Source: Zeugodacus cucurbitae (lineage: Eukaryota; Arthropoda; Insecta; Diptera; Tephritidae). Taken from it: a DNA stretch of 64,000 nucleotides. Shown here in pieces: positions 22,263 through 35,179 of this stretch. The stretch is from contig NC_071667.1 of NCBI RefSeq assembly GCF_028554725.1, positions 29,903,501 through 29,967,500 of the forward strand. The letters run 5' to 3'. Positions within the stretch are counted from its first letter, which is position 1. Each line of letters begins with the position of its first letter. A model generated the notes under the pieces. It ran no database searches. It saw only the letters and a program-made list of their open reading frames with translations, and was not told where the DNA came from. The position numbers were made by a program, and so were the translations under genes.

Positions 22263-25160
22263 CATTGTCTTTAGTATTGCCTTTGTAAAATATTTTGGAT
22301 TATGTAAATTTTATGAAAATAAATAAATAATTAAATTAAAACAATTATACGTGATGAAAGTGAGGAAAAGAACAAGTTACAATGTAATTATAGTTGAAAT
22401 TTCATAACTCGAGATTATATATGTAAATCAAACTTGTTTCAAGTTAAGGAAGTTTAACTGTATTATAATTTCTTTTTGAATGTTGAACATATACATAAAT
22501 CGAATAATAATAAGCAAACAAAGTTTACCTAATACCAGATATCACAGTTTTAAGATTTGCAATGTCTTAGCATTTCCCAATATACTAACACCATTGTAAC
22601 AGCAGTAAAAAAAAATTATTTAATTCTTATTCTTAGCAATAAATTGATTTATACGCGTATTTTGTCAAAGTATAATTTTTTACAATATTACAAATTTGAC
22701 CTTAGAATTAAAAATATTCGCCTACTCGACACAGTCCGAACCCAATTATATGTATGTTTGTGTTTCTCTATATACCCAACGTGATGATGAATGAGATATC
22801 AAATGAAGTGGTTATTCGTCATCCATGAAAAATGCGAACACGGCTAAAGAACGGAAATAATGGCGCGTACTACATATTTTGTTGTATTATATTTATTTTC
22901 GCATTGTGTCCCACTTGTCTACGAGTTCTATTTACCACTGGCATATTGTTCGGTTTAATTCAATTGTCTTTTGAATGCTACAACAAAACTTAAATGTTCG
23001 CTGGCTGACTGCCATCACTCGGCAATTACTGCTACGTCATGAGAATTGACCGAAATGTTGGCGCATTAAAATAAGTTGCAAACACCGAACGTAAAGTGTA
23101 ACTATAAAACATCAACTCACGTGAGAACAACCATCATTCAACAACTTGTTACAGTGAGAATTCCCTAAGTGCACCATTATTGCATTTCGAATGATGACTA
23201 ATTACTTTTTTCCAAGGACATTCTGCAGCTCCAAACAAAATAGTGTGGGTTGGCTCTATGACATTTTATTCATGAGTTTAACGTAATTTAATTATAAATA
23301 TAACGCATGTACACAGATTTGCAATAACTCATAAGAAATCACGGTCAATCAAGCTAAACAAGTTTTACGCTTTAACAATTTCAAAACAAGTCAATAACAG
23401 CGTCTACAAAAACTATACATAGCTCATCTACAGCAGTAAATACACATTCGAGAAATCGAGAAACGTGTTATACTTGCAAATACTCAAAAGTGAGTGCGAT
23501 GCGTACAGCGAGAAGCTTAATGGAAAGGACTGGTGGGAGTGGGGAGAAACTTGTTGCTTGTAACTGGAAGTAATGTGTATTCCTACAAGCTTTGATAAAA
23601 CGACTAACGGATTACGATCCGATCGCAACGCATATTCGAGTTATAACTGTTTTTTTTTTAAGTTTTTCTCATGTTTTGACACATCAAGGTTAGATATATT
23701 TGACGATTTTTATTAAATTTTTAAAAAAACTATTTTACTGAAATAAATTCTGAAATTCTGTTCGTTTTGCAATTGGTGTGATCTTACATCGACTTGTGTT
23801 TGATTGCTGTTGCTTGCATTTAACATAACAAAGCTTATAAAAAACGTTGATATTTTCACTGTATACCAATGGGAATCTGTTTACTATAAAATATTTGTAA
23901 ATAAAATACATTTTTTATTCATAATTAGTTCGTGCAAAAACTCGATTTTATCACAATCTCCTCCAGCGGCTCTTTCAAACGTACATTTTTATGTAAATGT
24001 GCATATTCACATGCTAATAGTAAATCCAACTCGCTCTTTTTATGTAATATTTTATTGTGTAACCTTAGACTACATACCTATTTACATATATACTTGTATT
24101 AGTATGTGAGTTAACGCTAATTAATTATACAGGTGTGTTTTGAAATGCCAAAGAATAGTTAATTGTAGATTACAAGTATAGGCTAATGCCGTGTGAGTGT
24201 ACATTATTTTTTAAGAATTTAAATGTTTTTTTATATAATTAGTATATTATAAGTATGCGCTTACCGATTGGTTGTTGCTAAAGTTATTCTAATACTTGGC
24301 TTTTTCCAGTAATTATCCATTTGTTTGTTTTATTTTTTATTTTTGATAAACAAATGTATTTTTTTCACTTCTGATAATTTAAAGTTTCTAAAATTAAGGT
24401 ACATTACAAATGTGTTGTGTAAAAGCAGAAATGGTTGCGAATAAATATGTCTATGTTAAACTGAATAAATATACCTAAATTTGTTCAATAAGAGGTAAAC
24501 ACGGATCGGCAGTTCTTAATTAGTAATTTTATGTTTTTGTAGCGAGGAAATGTTTTCTCCCAATAATAAGAAAAGTAACCATTTATTTGAAACATATATT
24601 TCATAAACAACTGTTTTATTCTCTTGTACTCTCAATTTAATTTGTTACTCTCACCTTTAACATATTTCTGAATAATTACTTAGTTTTGAGCCGATGTAAA
24701 AATGTATAAATAGGTCAATTAGATCATAATTAAAATTTTTTACATCCAACCGTCTCTTAAGATCGAATGATGCTTGACTATTGTAAAGGTGTTTATTGTG
24801 TCTAACAGAACTCAGAAAAAAGTGCCGATATCCGTCTATATTTCTTATTTTACATTTACAAATTACTCGGATATTTGGTGTTTTTTAAAATCCACATAAT
24901 CCGTAATATACAAAGGAAAGCAGATGAATATTTCACAAATCCGCAGCTGACTTCATTGAAATAGAATTATTTAAAGAAGATGCCTGTTAAACAATTTGAG
25001 TTCACCGAGCGGAATAATGAAAGCAGACAACGCTAAAACAAAACATTGTTTTACTTATGTACGTTGTAGAAATCTCAGCTTAGCAACAGCCTACCGACCA
25101 AGAGATTCCCATATATGAGACGAGGAAGATCAGTAGCAATAACTGTAGTCACATAACTGT
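22263..25160. other. Gene-free AT-rich DNA
   Basis: No coding, RNA or mobile element signature recognised on either strand. Confidence 0.4.
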
Positions 25161-25168
25161 TTGCGCCG

Positions 25169-25180
25169 TGCGCATGCGCA
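25169..25180. promoter_or_regulatory. NRF1/Ewg-type palindrome
   Basis: TGCGCATGCGCA is the exact palindromic consensus of NRF1 (fly homologue Erect wing). It sits in a locally GC-rich patch (25160-25280) inside very AT-rich DNA, as is common near promoters. No gene is visible next to it. Confidence 0.3.
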
Positions 25181-25349
25181 ACGCGACGCAAAACACTGAA
25201 TGGGAACACAAGAATGACACAGCGAGGTGGCGAGTGGCAAATGGCGAAGATCAACGATGCAAACATCTTTTCCACACTGCTACTGCAAGACCTTGTTGCC
25301 ATGCCAAGTACAAGACAGAAGGCGAGACAATAAAGAATAACTTCAAGTA

Positions 25350-26334
25350 GACAATTATTCGCAAAAATGCCTGGAATGTAGGTAAGAATAATGGAGGAAA
25401 ATGTATGTCTGACACTGATGACTAAATGTTGAAAAGAGAATGCCTATAATCTGTGCAACTCTGCGCCGTCTAAGTGAACTGATCTTTGCGCCATTCTGAT
25501 ATAATACTGGTTGGGGGTTGATTGTTTACTATAAGTGTATATGTGTGTGTTTATGCGTTTAGGGATATAAAAAAACGATATTTAGGAATGACGTTGCACA
25601 AAACTATTAGGCTCATGACGCCGAGGATAAGATAAGGACATTCCCGTATTTATTGCTGATGGCGGCCCCATTTTATTGCAACGAACAGGTAGTTTAAACT
25701 CGAAATAACTTTGTATTATTTGATTTTTAGAAATTTAATGGAAAATAAGTAGACAATAGGTGTACAAAATGACAGCACAGGGGAAGAAATTATTCACCTA
25801 CATACATACCTTTGTATATACAGAGGAATATAGACTTGGAGGGTATGTACTCAAGTGGAACACGCATCGGCATTCTACAGCACTACTGTACTGGTGGTTG
25901 TCTTTATATTTTGCCTTTTCTTTGACAAAATGACTTATTGATATTACATAGAATGTGTTTTGTAATGTATGTAAGTGCAGACACTTCAGCAATTGGAAAT
26001 AATTTATTGTTACAGAGGTGACACGGCATATCCATAGTTAAAAGTGATACACTGCACTTCATATACGTTTCTATATCAGTTATTATTATTAAAACCAAAA
26101 AAAAAAAAAATGAACAGGTGGAAAGTAATCAATGTGAAAGAAAATCTACCTTTGGTGTATTTGATATTTAAAATTTTTAGGTTAATTTACCATAATGAGC
26201 TATCACGTGAATTTTTGAACAATATGAGTAAAGGAACTAAGAAAAGATAATATTACTTGTAACAGTTTTTGATACCCTCTGTCAAAGCGTTAGCGTGATA
26301 ATTTATGGCAAAATGTGTGCTTTCGTAGAAATCA
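25350..26334. other. Gene-free spacer
   Basis: No signature recognised; short frames only. Confidence 0.4.
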
Positions 26335-26790
26335 TTCCTGCAGTCACCTACTGGAAGCCGAGACGCTTCCCAGTGCCATCAAGGGTACCTTCCTGAAAAA
26401 CGTCGACGACATACAGGACTACCGAACGGACTTCAGATGCGACAAACTTTCCACAAGCACTGAACGCCATTCACAAAGGAGCCATTAACATATTCATCGA
26501 CTCCCTCCACCTGACTGACGGACTTGGTGACAAAACACCACTCATTACAGACGCAGAGCTCGAGTTGCATTGCAAAAGCAGAGTGACCCTCGCACAACTT
26601 CGTTCTGGATAGTGTAACAGATTAAACTCCTACCTTTCCAAGACATTTCCGACCCTTTGGACCGACCCTGTCGAAACAGCTCGTTTCCTGGGACTCCCGT
26701 TAGATGACGTTGATGATAATTAATTTAGGCTTGCCGGTTCAGGCATGTTTGGGTAACCGCTACAATAACAATTACAACAATGATAGAATA
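26335..26790 (+). mobile_element. 3' end of a jockey-like LINE (fragment)
   Basis: Translation around 26560-26720 gives ELELHCKSRVTLAQLRSG, then CNRLNSYLSKTFP and TDPVETARFLGLPLDDVDD, which are the C-terminal zinc-knuckle-adjacent region and tail of jockey-like pol. Internal stops and a deletion are present. The end is a short UTR and an ACAATAACAATTACAACAAT tail (about 26761-26780). Same family as the fragment at 5500-5725. Confidence 0.7.
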
Positions 26791-28969
26791 TATAGTAGCA
26801 AGAACACCAGAATTCTGATATTGGAAAGATCTCATGTTATACATAAATTTTCTTTAAGTTAAATAAAATTTTCTGAGTGTAGCGCCTACAAGTGCCAAGT
26901 GCTAGCGGAAAATAGCTTACCAATGTCATGATTCAGTGAACAAACCTGAAAGAAATTGGCGTGGCGCGGTTCCTAAGTGAGTCAAGCAAAACGACGACCG
27001 ATTCTGCACAACTTTCAACAACATATTTTCAAATAACTTATAATTTCCTAAACATAAACGTGGATTTACGATCTTTTATACCTTTATAGCTATAAAATTA
27101 TTTTCTCTAAAAATATAAGCATAAAAACTTCCGTGCAATTTGAATTAATCGTTTGGAATACTAATTTCAGATGCTTATTTTTCGAGATACCCGCCGCGAA
27201 CTAGGTGGTCATCTAATAAGTATTTGTATGATATATTTTTGTATGCGGAACCGAATATCGGGAAATCTTATTAAGAAGTCATAAACTACAGTTAGTTTCC
27301 ACTGACTAATAACATAATTTAATTAGTAAAAAAAAAAATAGTACAGACTCTAATTTAGAGTTTTTCTCCATTTGTTCACTGTTTAATACATAAATAATTA
27401 GGCCACACTGTCTTTGCAGGGGTTTCTCGCATCAAAATGCATGAATTTCTAGGGTGTGTATGTGTATGAGTGAGCAAAATGAATTGCATTTAAGCTGTAT
27501 GCTAATGTAAATGTAAATACTTGTAACTTTTTATGTTTTGTGTGTGTTTTTGTTTTGTTGTTACAACGGTACTCAACATCTTAATTACTTTCCTGCCCAA
27601 TTAAGTGTCGACTATTTACCGGATGGTTGCGCATAGCTACTACCTTGGCTCCAGTGCTAGAAACGAAGCTTACTAACAGTTCTCGAAAAAGTGACTAAAG
27701 CCTGCCTAAGCTAGATGCTGAGTAATCAAAACACCACGACCTAAACAAGAGTTAGAGGCACTTAACTTTATTAGATTCATATATGTATGTATATATGTAT
27801 GTGCTTTTATATAGGTGTACATGTGTATTTGCATTCTATTGTTAGTCAAATTGTGCCGCAATTTACCAACAATCATAAAGCGATTTGCTTGCAACAAAAC
27901 TTTGCTAATGTTAGAAAATAACTGTGTGCGTGCGTCCCATTTGGAAGAGTTGGGAAAAGAAAATGGAATTGAAATTTCACTTTATAAGTGACGCTTTTGC
28001 TTCGGCGGTTGACCGGTGTCTGACGGCGACTGGTGGCTGGTGACTGCGAGCCATCGTCAGCCAGGTAACTGCGGTTAATTGAAACCCATTCGCGATTAGT
28101 GGACAAAACATTACATTAATACAACGGATTGTGTTTGTGTGTGTACGTCAGTGTCCATGTGCATAAATTGGCCATGTTAGGTAACTTGACGCACTGGACC
28201 ATGTTGGTGCAAAATTTGTTTCGTACTTACATTTCTCTGTGCATATAGTATAAGCCGTCTATTTCGCTATACACATAAATTCCATATATTATAGGTAAAT
28301 AGTGTGCACTTGTGTGAGTGTGTGCGCGTGTGTTTCTCGGCTTTATTGTGCACGCTTTACATCATTATACTTCACGAACGTGATGTTTCACTGTTTTCAT
28401 GTTTTATATTTCCTTTCAGCGTTTCTATTGCTGAGCTTTTAATTATTTCCAGTTGCATACGACGTGAAATATATGTACATATTGGGCTTGGGTGAACACT
28501 TTCGCTACTTTGTTGCTGTTGTTTTTGTTTCATTATGTATATTTTGCGCTGTTATTTTGGTTTCATCACTTCGTTGTAGCGGCAGCATTTGCCATGGTAA
28601 ACTGTTTATTAGCACCACTTTGTGCGGTTGTTGTTAGCGTATAGTGTGGCATTGGCGTCTACCGCGAAAATCCAGTAGCGCAAATTTCTCTCGAAACTAC
28701 TTTATATTTACATAATTCATGCACATAGGTGAAGTTAAAGCTGTCAAACTGACGTACGCATAAGATTGGCTAATTTACAAAGTCATTGGTTTTCTTTAAA
28801 TTGGTCTACCTTTCACTCTCACTCTCTAATTGAAGTGTAGCAAATACGGCATTAACTTTAATACAAAGTTGCTACTATTTTGCACTCAAAACAAATCGAC
28901 GACTTCAGCACATTCGGTTACAGATGAGATTTCCAGTTAAGTTACCTTATGGGCACGTGTGTATATGCG
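26791..28969. other. Gene-free DNA with one GC-richer patch
   Basis: Mostly AT-rich. The patch at 27980-28090 is GC-richer and open on the minus strand (includes VSINRSYLADDGSQSP), but without known domain or clear splice sites, so no gene is called. Confidence 0.35.
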
Positions 28970-29056
28970 TTTTTTTTTTTTCAATATACATTTATTTACT
29001 GAATCTGCTTTTTAAAGCCTAACAATAAGTTATAAAATCTTAAAACTAACTAAAAA

Positions 29057-31785
29057 CTAGACAAGCTCAACCAGGTGATTGAGTTGTTTTGGTGAAACGT
29101 TGCTCTTTAGTGTGCTGGCACATCTCTTATTTTTAGACGTGATTTTTAGACGTGATTGATTACAGGATTGTATTAAAGCATTAGCCAATGGGTTTGGGTG
29201 ATCAGGGAGTTTAGATATATATTTCAATATGCTGTCCTCTACTTCTTTCTTCACCATTGGGATACCAAGATCTTTATGGATATTTTCATTGCGCATGTAC
29301 CATGGTGAGCACGTGATTGTTCTAAGCATTTTCGATTGGAACCTTTGTATTATATCGATATTTGTTGCACAGGTCGTACCCCACAGTTGAATGCCGTACA
29401 TCCAAATCGGCTTTATGACCGCATTGTATAAAAGTACTTTGTTGTCTAGGCTAAGTTTAGAGTTTTTATTTATAAGCCAATTTAAATTTGCAGCTCTTAT
29501 CTTCATGCATGTTATTTTACTAGATATATGTTTTCTCCACGTAAGCCTTCTATCTAAGTGAATACCAAGATAGGTAACTTCATTCGCTTGGGGCACCAAA
29601 ATATTGTTCATTTTTACTGCCGGACACATTTTTGGTCTTAGAGAAAATGTAACGTGCTTACACTTTTGTTCATTCACATTTATACGCCAGTTGGCTAGCC
29701 ATTCTTCGACAGATCTTAAGTGCTCCGCTAATATTCTTGATGCTATAATGTGGCATTTGTTACGGCTCACTAAAGCTGTGTCATCCGCGAAAGTTGATGT
29801 CAAAACATTATTAGCTGTTGGGAGATCAGCAGTATATATGATGTACAGAGTTGGCCCTAAAACACTTCCTTGTGGTACACCAGCCCTTATTTGTCGTTCA
29901 TCAGATATGAAGTCTCCCACTTTAACCGTAAATTGTCTATTATTTAAATAAGACTCCAATATTTTATACAATTCTAAAGGTAGAATGTTTTTAATCTTAT
30001 ATAAAAGCCCTTCATGCCACACCTTATCAAATGCCTGAGCAACGTCTAGAAATATAGCTGAACAGTACTCTCTGTGCTCAAATGCTTTTCTTATTTCGTT
30101 AGTTATTCTATTTACTTGCTCTATCGTGCTATGTTTTGCACGAAACCCGAATTGATGCGCTGGTATTACATTATTTTCGTGGAGGAAAGGAGACATCTTT
30201 GATAGTAACACCTTTTCAAATATTTTAGAAAGGCAGGGTAGAAGACTGATTGGTCTGTATGAAGACGGCTGTGTCAGGTCTTTCCCAGGTTTATCTATCA
30301 GGATAATCTGCGACTTTTTCCATGAAATCGGATAGTATCCAAAACTAAAAATCGCATTAAAGAGCAAAGAGAGCACCTCTACAGCAATATTTGGTAACTC
30401 TATTAGCATTTTTGGGGTGATATTATCATGTCCTGGCGACTTTTTTTGATTTAGTTCTTTTATGATGCAATTAATTTCAAAAGGTGAAGTCTTAAAAGAC
30501 TCGAGCGACTCATTTGCTGTGTTAGGTAAGATTGACAACATAAAGTAGTTCTTTGGGCAATTAGGTTGAAATACCTTTTCCAGGTGATTTGCAAAGCAAT
30601 TAGCCTTTTCCTCGTCACTTCGAGCCCAATTTCCACCCAAGTCTCGTATTGGCATGTTGGAGTCGACAGGAGGCTTCATGGACTTTTGGGTTTTCCACAG
30701 GGAATTTTGCTTTCTTGAGTTTGGACATAGCTTCTTTATATACATTTCGTTGTTGAATTCTTCCTCGCGTTTAAGCGCTTTCTTTAATTTTCGTACAGCA
30801 GATTTCAATTGAAGCTGAGTGGAAGGGGAGCGATTTATCTGCCATTCTCGTCTAGCACGCCTTTTTTCATTTACAAGCTTTTCTATTTCTCTATTAGTGG
30901 TTTTTCGGAGACCAAGTGGCTTATAGTTTCTGTTTGGTGTTGCTAAGACAGCTGCGTTAGTTATTATATCATTAAGTTCTCTTATGCTTTCGTCAATATC
31001 TCTTCCTGTATTTATTTTGTACTCACTATTAATGTGGCTACTCACATATTTCTTATATTTTAACCAGTTCGTTTTATAAGATGTTAGACCCACTTTTGGA
31101 TCAACGAATATGGGTTGTTCACACAACTTTATTAGTACAGGTGAATGATCAGAAGATAAGTCTGTACATGTATCAGCTGTCACAAGCGATCTATCTATAT
31201 TTTTGATTACTGCGAAATCAATTAGATCTGGTATTTTGTTACGATCACTAGGCCAATATGTCGGCTTGCCAGGAGATATTATATCAAGATTATTGTGCTT
31301 ATTCATAATTGTGTTGTACAGCTGTCTTCCTTTAGCGTTAATTAGACATGAGCCCCAGTACGTGTGTTTTGCATTGTAATCTCCACCTGCTAGGAATCTA
31401 TGACCTAGCTTTCCAAAAAAGTCTTTAAATTCACCATCTGTAATTTTAAAACGAGGTGGACAGTATATAGCAGTTAGATTTAAATCACAAACCCGATTTT
31501 TTAATGATATTGTTGTAGCTTGTAACTGGGCTGTAGCATGATATTCTAGAGCATAGTGGTTAAGCCAATTTCTAACCAATACTGCGTTCCACCGTGCGCT
31601 TTTCCATCCGGGTGATTTGTAACATAGCGTCTAAATCCGGGTATATTGAAGTTATTTTTGTTTGTCAGATGAGTTTCTGATATTAGCATTACATCTATAT
31701 TTTTTTCAGACAGAAATCTAATAATCTCTAGTTTATGTTGGTTAACACCGTTAGCATTCCATATACAGATATTTAGTACGCTCAT
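29057..31785 (-). pseudogene. LINE ORF2: endonuclease and reverse transcriptase, one frameshift
   Basis: The start is in one frame (31785-31546, MSVLNICIWNANGVNQHKLE..), the rest in another (31579-29057). The switch lies near 31580, after HPDGKAHGGT. Visible endonuclease motifs: LISETHL, GGDYNAKH, LSSDHSPV. Reverse transcriptase motifs: SSYRPISLLPCLSKIFEKVL, AIFLDVAQAFDKVWH, AGVPQGSVLGP and the catalytic FADDTALV. The C-terminal region follows normally. Total length after joining is about 900 residues, usual for the jockey clade. Apart from the frame break it appears intact. Function would be target-primed reverse transcription. Confidence 0.85.
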
Positions 31786-31934
31786 TTTTTACTTAATAAA
31801 GTTTGCAGCATTTGGTTTTGCGATTTTATTAAATCTTGTATCATATTTTGCATAGTAGACATAAATTGCGACATACATTGCGTAAGATTTATAATCATGG
31901 TTTCAATACCACCATTCGAGGGATTTTGCGGTGG

Positions 31935-32297
31935 TTACATTTGTACATTGTTGCCTTTTACAACATTGGCATAGCTCCCTTGTACAGTATTATTTTTAAT
32001 ATTACTAGGTTTTGGAATATGGTCTGTGATATCTATAATGTCATTACAGGGAGTATGTAACGTTTGGTTACGACGTGCTTGAATTCCCTGTGACAGCTTC
32101 AATTTTAAATGTTTATAAATAGGACAACCCCTGTAGTTGGCAGTGTGATTTCCTCCACAATTGCTGCATTTTTTATTTAAATTCTCTTTCTTAGTGGTGC
32201 ATTTGGAGGTGGAATGTAAATCTCCACATATCACACAAACACTGCGTAGAGTGCAATATTCTTGACAATTGGTGCATTGTACCGGACCATTTCTTTT
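31935..32297 (-). pseudogene. LINE ORF1 C-terminal fragment with zinc knuckles
   Basis: Translation shows GPVQCTNCQEYC, then SVCVICGDLHSTSKC and KKCSNCGGNHTANYRGC, the CCHC knuckles of jockey-type ORF1 (RNA-binding gag-like protein). A few residues of the first knuckle appear deleted. The N-terminal part of ORF1 is absent because of 5' truncation. It ends about 150 bp before ORF2. Confidence 0.75.
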
Positions 32298-32439
32298 GTG
32301 TATGCGTGTTTCTTATAATCCACATTTCTTGTAGATTCAGCAGCTAAACACGTATAATATTATGAATTTCGACCTTACATTTCTTTGGAAAGACATACAA
32401 AAAATATTTTTTGTAGTTTTTGCACAAATTTTAGTTTTC

Positions 32440-32850
32440 TTCACCTAACGGTTGTTTATAACAAGTTAAATTAAACAAGATACATTTATGTAGATGAGAT
32501 GCTACGTGTATCAAAATGATGAACAAGACCGATGTTTGTTCGTCCGTGCAAATGATAATTTGAGTCTGAATTTCTCTAGAACTCTGAGGAGTTTGGTATT
32601 GCAGATCGGAGAAATCGGACTATTTCTATGCCTACAAAATGACGTTAAGCGAAAATCTGAAGTACTATAACTAATTCATAAGTTAAGCTACTGGTTACTG
32701 GGACTTTTATGTGAAATTGTATACCTCAAACGCCGAAATAATAACTCAAATAGGCAAAAAATGTTTGGATCAATTTTTACGCTTTAAAGGTTCAATTTGC
32801 TTAATACAATTCTTAGGATCCTAATGATCATTTTGTGATTTGTCGTTTAA
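32440..32850 (+). repeat. Dispersed 1.2 kb repeat, diverged copy
   Basis: CACCTAACGGTTGTTTATAA and AAATTAAACAAGATACATTT match CACATAACGGTTGTTTGTAA and AAACTAAACGAGTTAGATAT of copy 2. It then follows the same order (GTCCGT, ATCGGACTA, ATGACGTTAAGCGAAAATC). Ends not identifiable. Much more decayed than the other copies. Confidence 0.45.
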
Positions 32851-33799
32851 CGAGTATTAATATCCATTAAATTACTTAGGTATGACTTTGATTACAATAT
32901 AAACATTGTTTGCCTTTTGTATGAGGCATTATTTACAATCCCGTGTAGCAGGTGGAATTGTTAGCAAGTGCGTGCACGCATGCGCTTTAAATAATTAAGT
33001 GCCTTATGACAACAAAAATCAATTTCATAAGTGTGGGTGAAATTAAATGAGTGTCAATGAAATATTGCAATTGCCTTTTGATGCCACACCCCTTTTTGAT
33101 ATGTTCCACATTTCTAAACTTAAATAATATAATATAAACATGCCTAGGAAAGTAGTAACAATTATTTATGCAAGAAGTGTTGTTTACTATGCTATTGCTC
33201 ACCAAATGCCATTGCAATGCGATTGCTAAATTCTATGCCACTCAACATCAGTATGCAAGTCAACAGAAGTCAATGAGCAAATGAATATTTAATTAAATAA
33301 TTTCTTCAATGGCCGAAGCGACACTTCCTCAATTAACTTATGAGCACAGACATGCGTTGGCACACCCAAGCTAGGCAGTATGCATTGGAATTTCACGAAA
33401 TGTAAGAAATAATACTTCTTATGGCCTCAATCATAATTATTAAGATTAGTTATAAAATATTGGCATAAGCCAAATGTTGCGGGTATGAGTCCCAATAGGG
33501 TATTTTGCTGTCAATGGTTTTTACCACCTGTTTTTAGAAAATTCATATTGGAATTAGAATAAACTATATATTTTTATTTTTAACCAAATAATTTATGAAA
33601 TAATGTATGGCAACCCTGTTTATAGCTATAATAATTTATAGACGAAATAATCCTACATTTAAAATAGTTTGAAATTTCCAAAGAATATTATTCATTTAAA
33701 TTGAGCAATTAAAAGTACTTGTTCTTTTACATGTGATAATTGATAAAGATCATAGTATTCTATAGGATTCAACATAACCCTCTATACAAAAACAAAACA
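32851..33799. other. Gene-free AT-rich DNA
   Basis: No signature recognised. Confidence 0.4.
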
Positions 33800-35179
33800 T
33801 TTAATACTCTCGCTATATTGCTATATTTTTATTAATTAATTATTTATTTTAGAATAGATGTGGTGCACGGAAATAACGGGAGTCAGACTCGTGATAATAA
33901 TGTTAGTCACAGAAATTGTACCACGAGCCAGGCTCTTGGAAATACGTCAAGGGATTAACCGATTTATAAGCTATTAAGTCCATCGCATTGTTGAAAATCC
34001 TATAATTAGCTATATGAGAGCTGGGAGAAGTTATGACCCGATTTTAACCCATTTCTGGTACAGAGACACACTATTAGAAGAAGAAAAAAATTCCACTGAA
34101 TTACATTAAAATATCTGAGAGATTTATCTATATTTTCGGTGCAAAATTACCATTAGGCACTGAGTTCTTCATATTCGATATCCGGGGCTTCGAAAAGTTA
34201 TAGACCGATTTCGATAATTTTTTCACATGTGATGCCACCGATCATATACAGTATTTGTGTGAAGTTTTATTTCTCCATCTTCATTGGTTCCTTATGTATA
34301 TCTTATAACGTGAAGGAATAAGATGGAATTCAAAATTGAGTTGTATGGGAAGTAGGCGTGGTTGTGAATTGATTCGCCCATTTTTCATCCGTGTTATCAG
34401 AGTGTCAAGAAAATATTATATACCTAATTTCATTTAAATCTGTCGAGTAGTTCCTGAAATATGGTTTTTGACCCATAAGGGGGCGATGCCACGCCAATTT
34501 TGTAAAAAAATCTGAGTACAGCTTCCTTCTGCTATTTCTTTTGTAAAATTTAGTATTTCTGACGTTTTTCGTTAGTGAGTTAACGCACTATTAGTAATTT
34601 TCAATCTAACCTTTGTATGGGAGGTGGGCGTGGTTATTATCCGATTTCAACTATTTTCATGGTGTATGGAGGTACCCCACCATGTAAGGGAACCGACTGC
34701 AGAAAGTTTGGTTTATATAGCTTTATTGGTTTGCGAGATATATACAAAAAACCTATTTGGGGGTGGGGTCACGCCCACTTCCCCAAAAAAATACATCCCA
34801 ATATGGCCCTTACTAGGACGATCCTTTGTACCAAATTTTACTTTTATAATTTTATTTGTGGCTTAGTAATGACACTTTATGTGCTTTCGGTTTTCGCCAT
34901 TTTGTGGGCGTGGCAGTAGTCCGATTTTACCCATTTTCGAAACCAACCCTCACACGGTCCCAAGGAACATGTATTCCAAGTTTCATTAGGATATCTCCGT
35001 TATCCGTTGCACGGACGGATGGACGGACAGACATTTGGATTTTTACTCGTCTCGTCACCCTGCTCATTTCGATATATACAACTCTATCTCTAACTCGTTT
35101 AGTTTTATGACTTACAAACAACCGTTATGTGAACAAATCTATAATACTCTCTTATCAACTTTTGTTGCGAGAGTATAAA
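33800..35179 (-). repeat. Dispersed 1.2 kb repeat, copy 3
   Basis: Inverted relative to copy 2. The right end reads TTGCGAGAGTATAAA (35165-35179). Internal landmarks in reverse order: a CGGACGGA tract (35013-35035), the GTGGGCGTGGC box, ACCGATTTC, and the left part resembling 3000-3550. The left end (near 33806, ATACTCTCGCTATATTG) is altered. Frames at 34617-34919 and nearby are by-products of the repeat. Confidence 0.7.

Larger units (their letters stand above)
28970..32297 (-). mobile_element. Nearly complete jockey-clade LINE
   Basis: Read on the minus strand: an ORF1 fragment with CCHC knuckles (32297-31935), a full pol ORF2 (31785-29057, one frameshift), a short 3' UTR and a poly(A) (plus-strand T run at 28970-28981). 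Flanks suggest a target-site duplication: TGTGTATATGCG (28958-28969) and TGTGTATGCG (32298-32307), differing by two bases. The 5' end is truncated within ORF1. Low decay (a single frame break in about 2.7 kb) suggests a fairly recent insertion. It lies in the probable first intron of canoe, in antisense. Confidence 0.85.
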
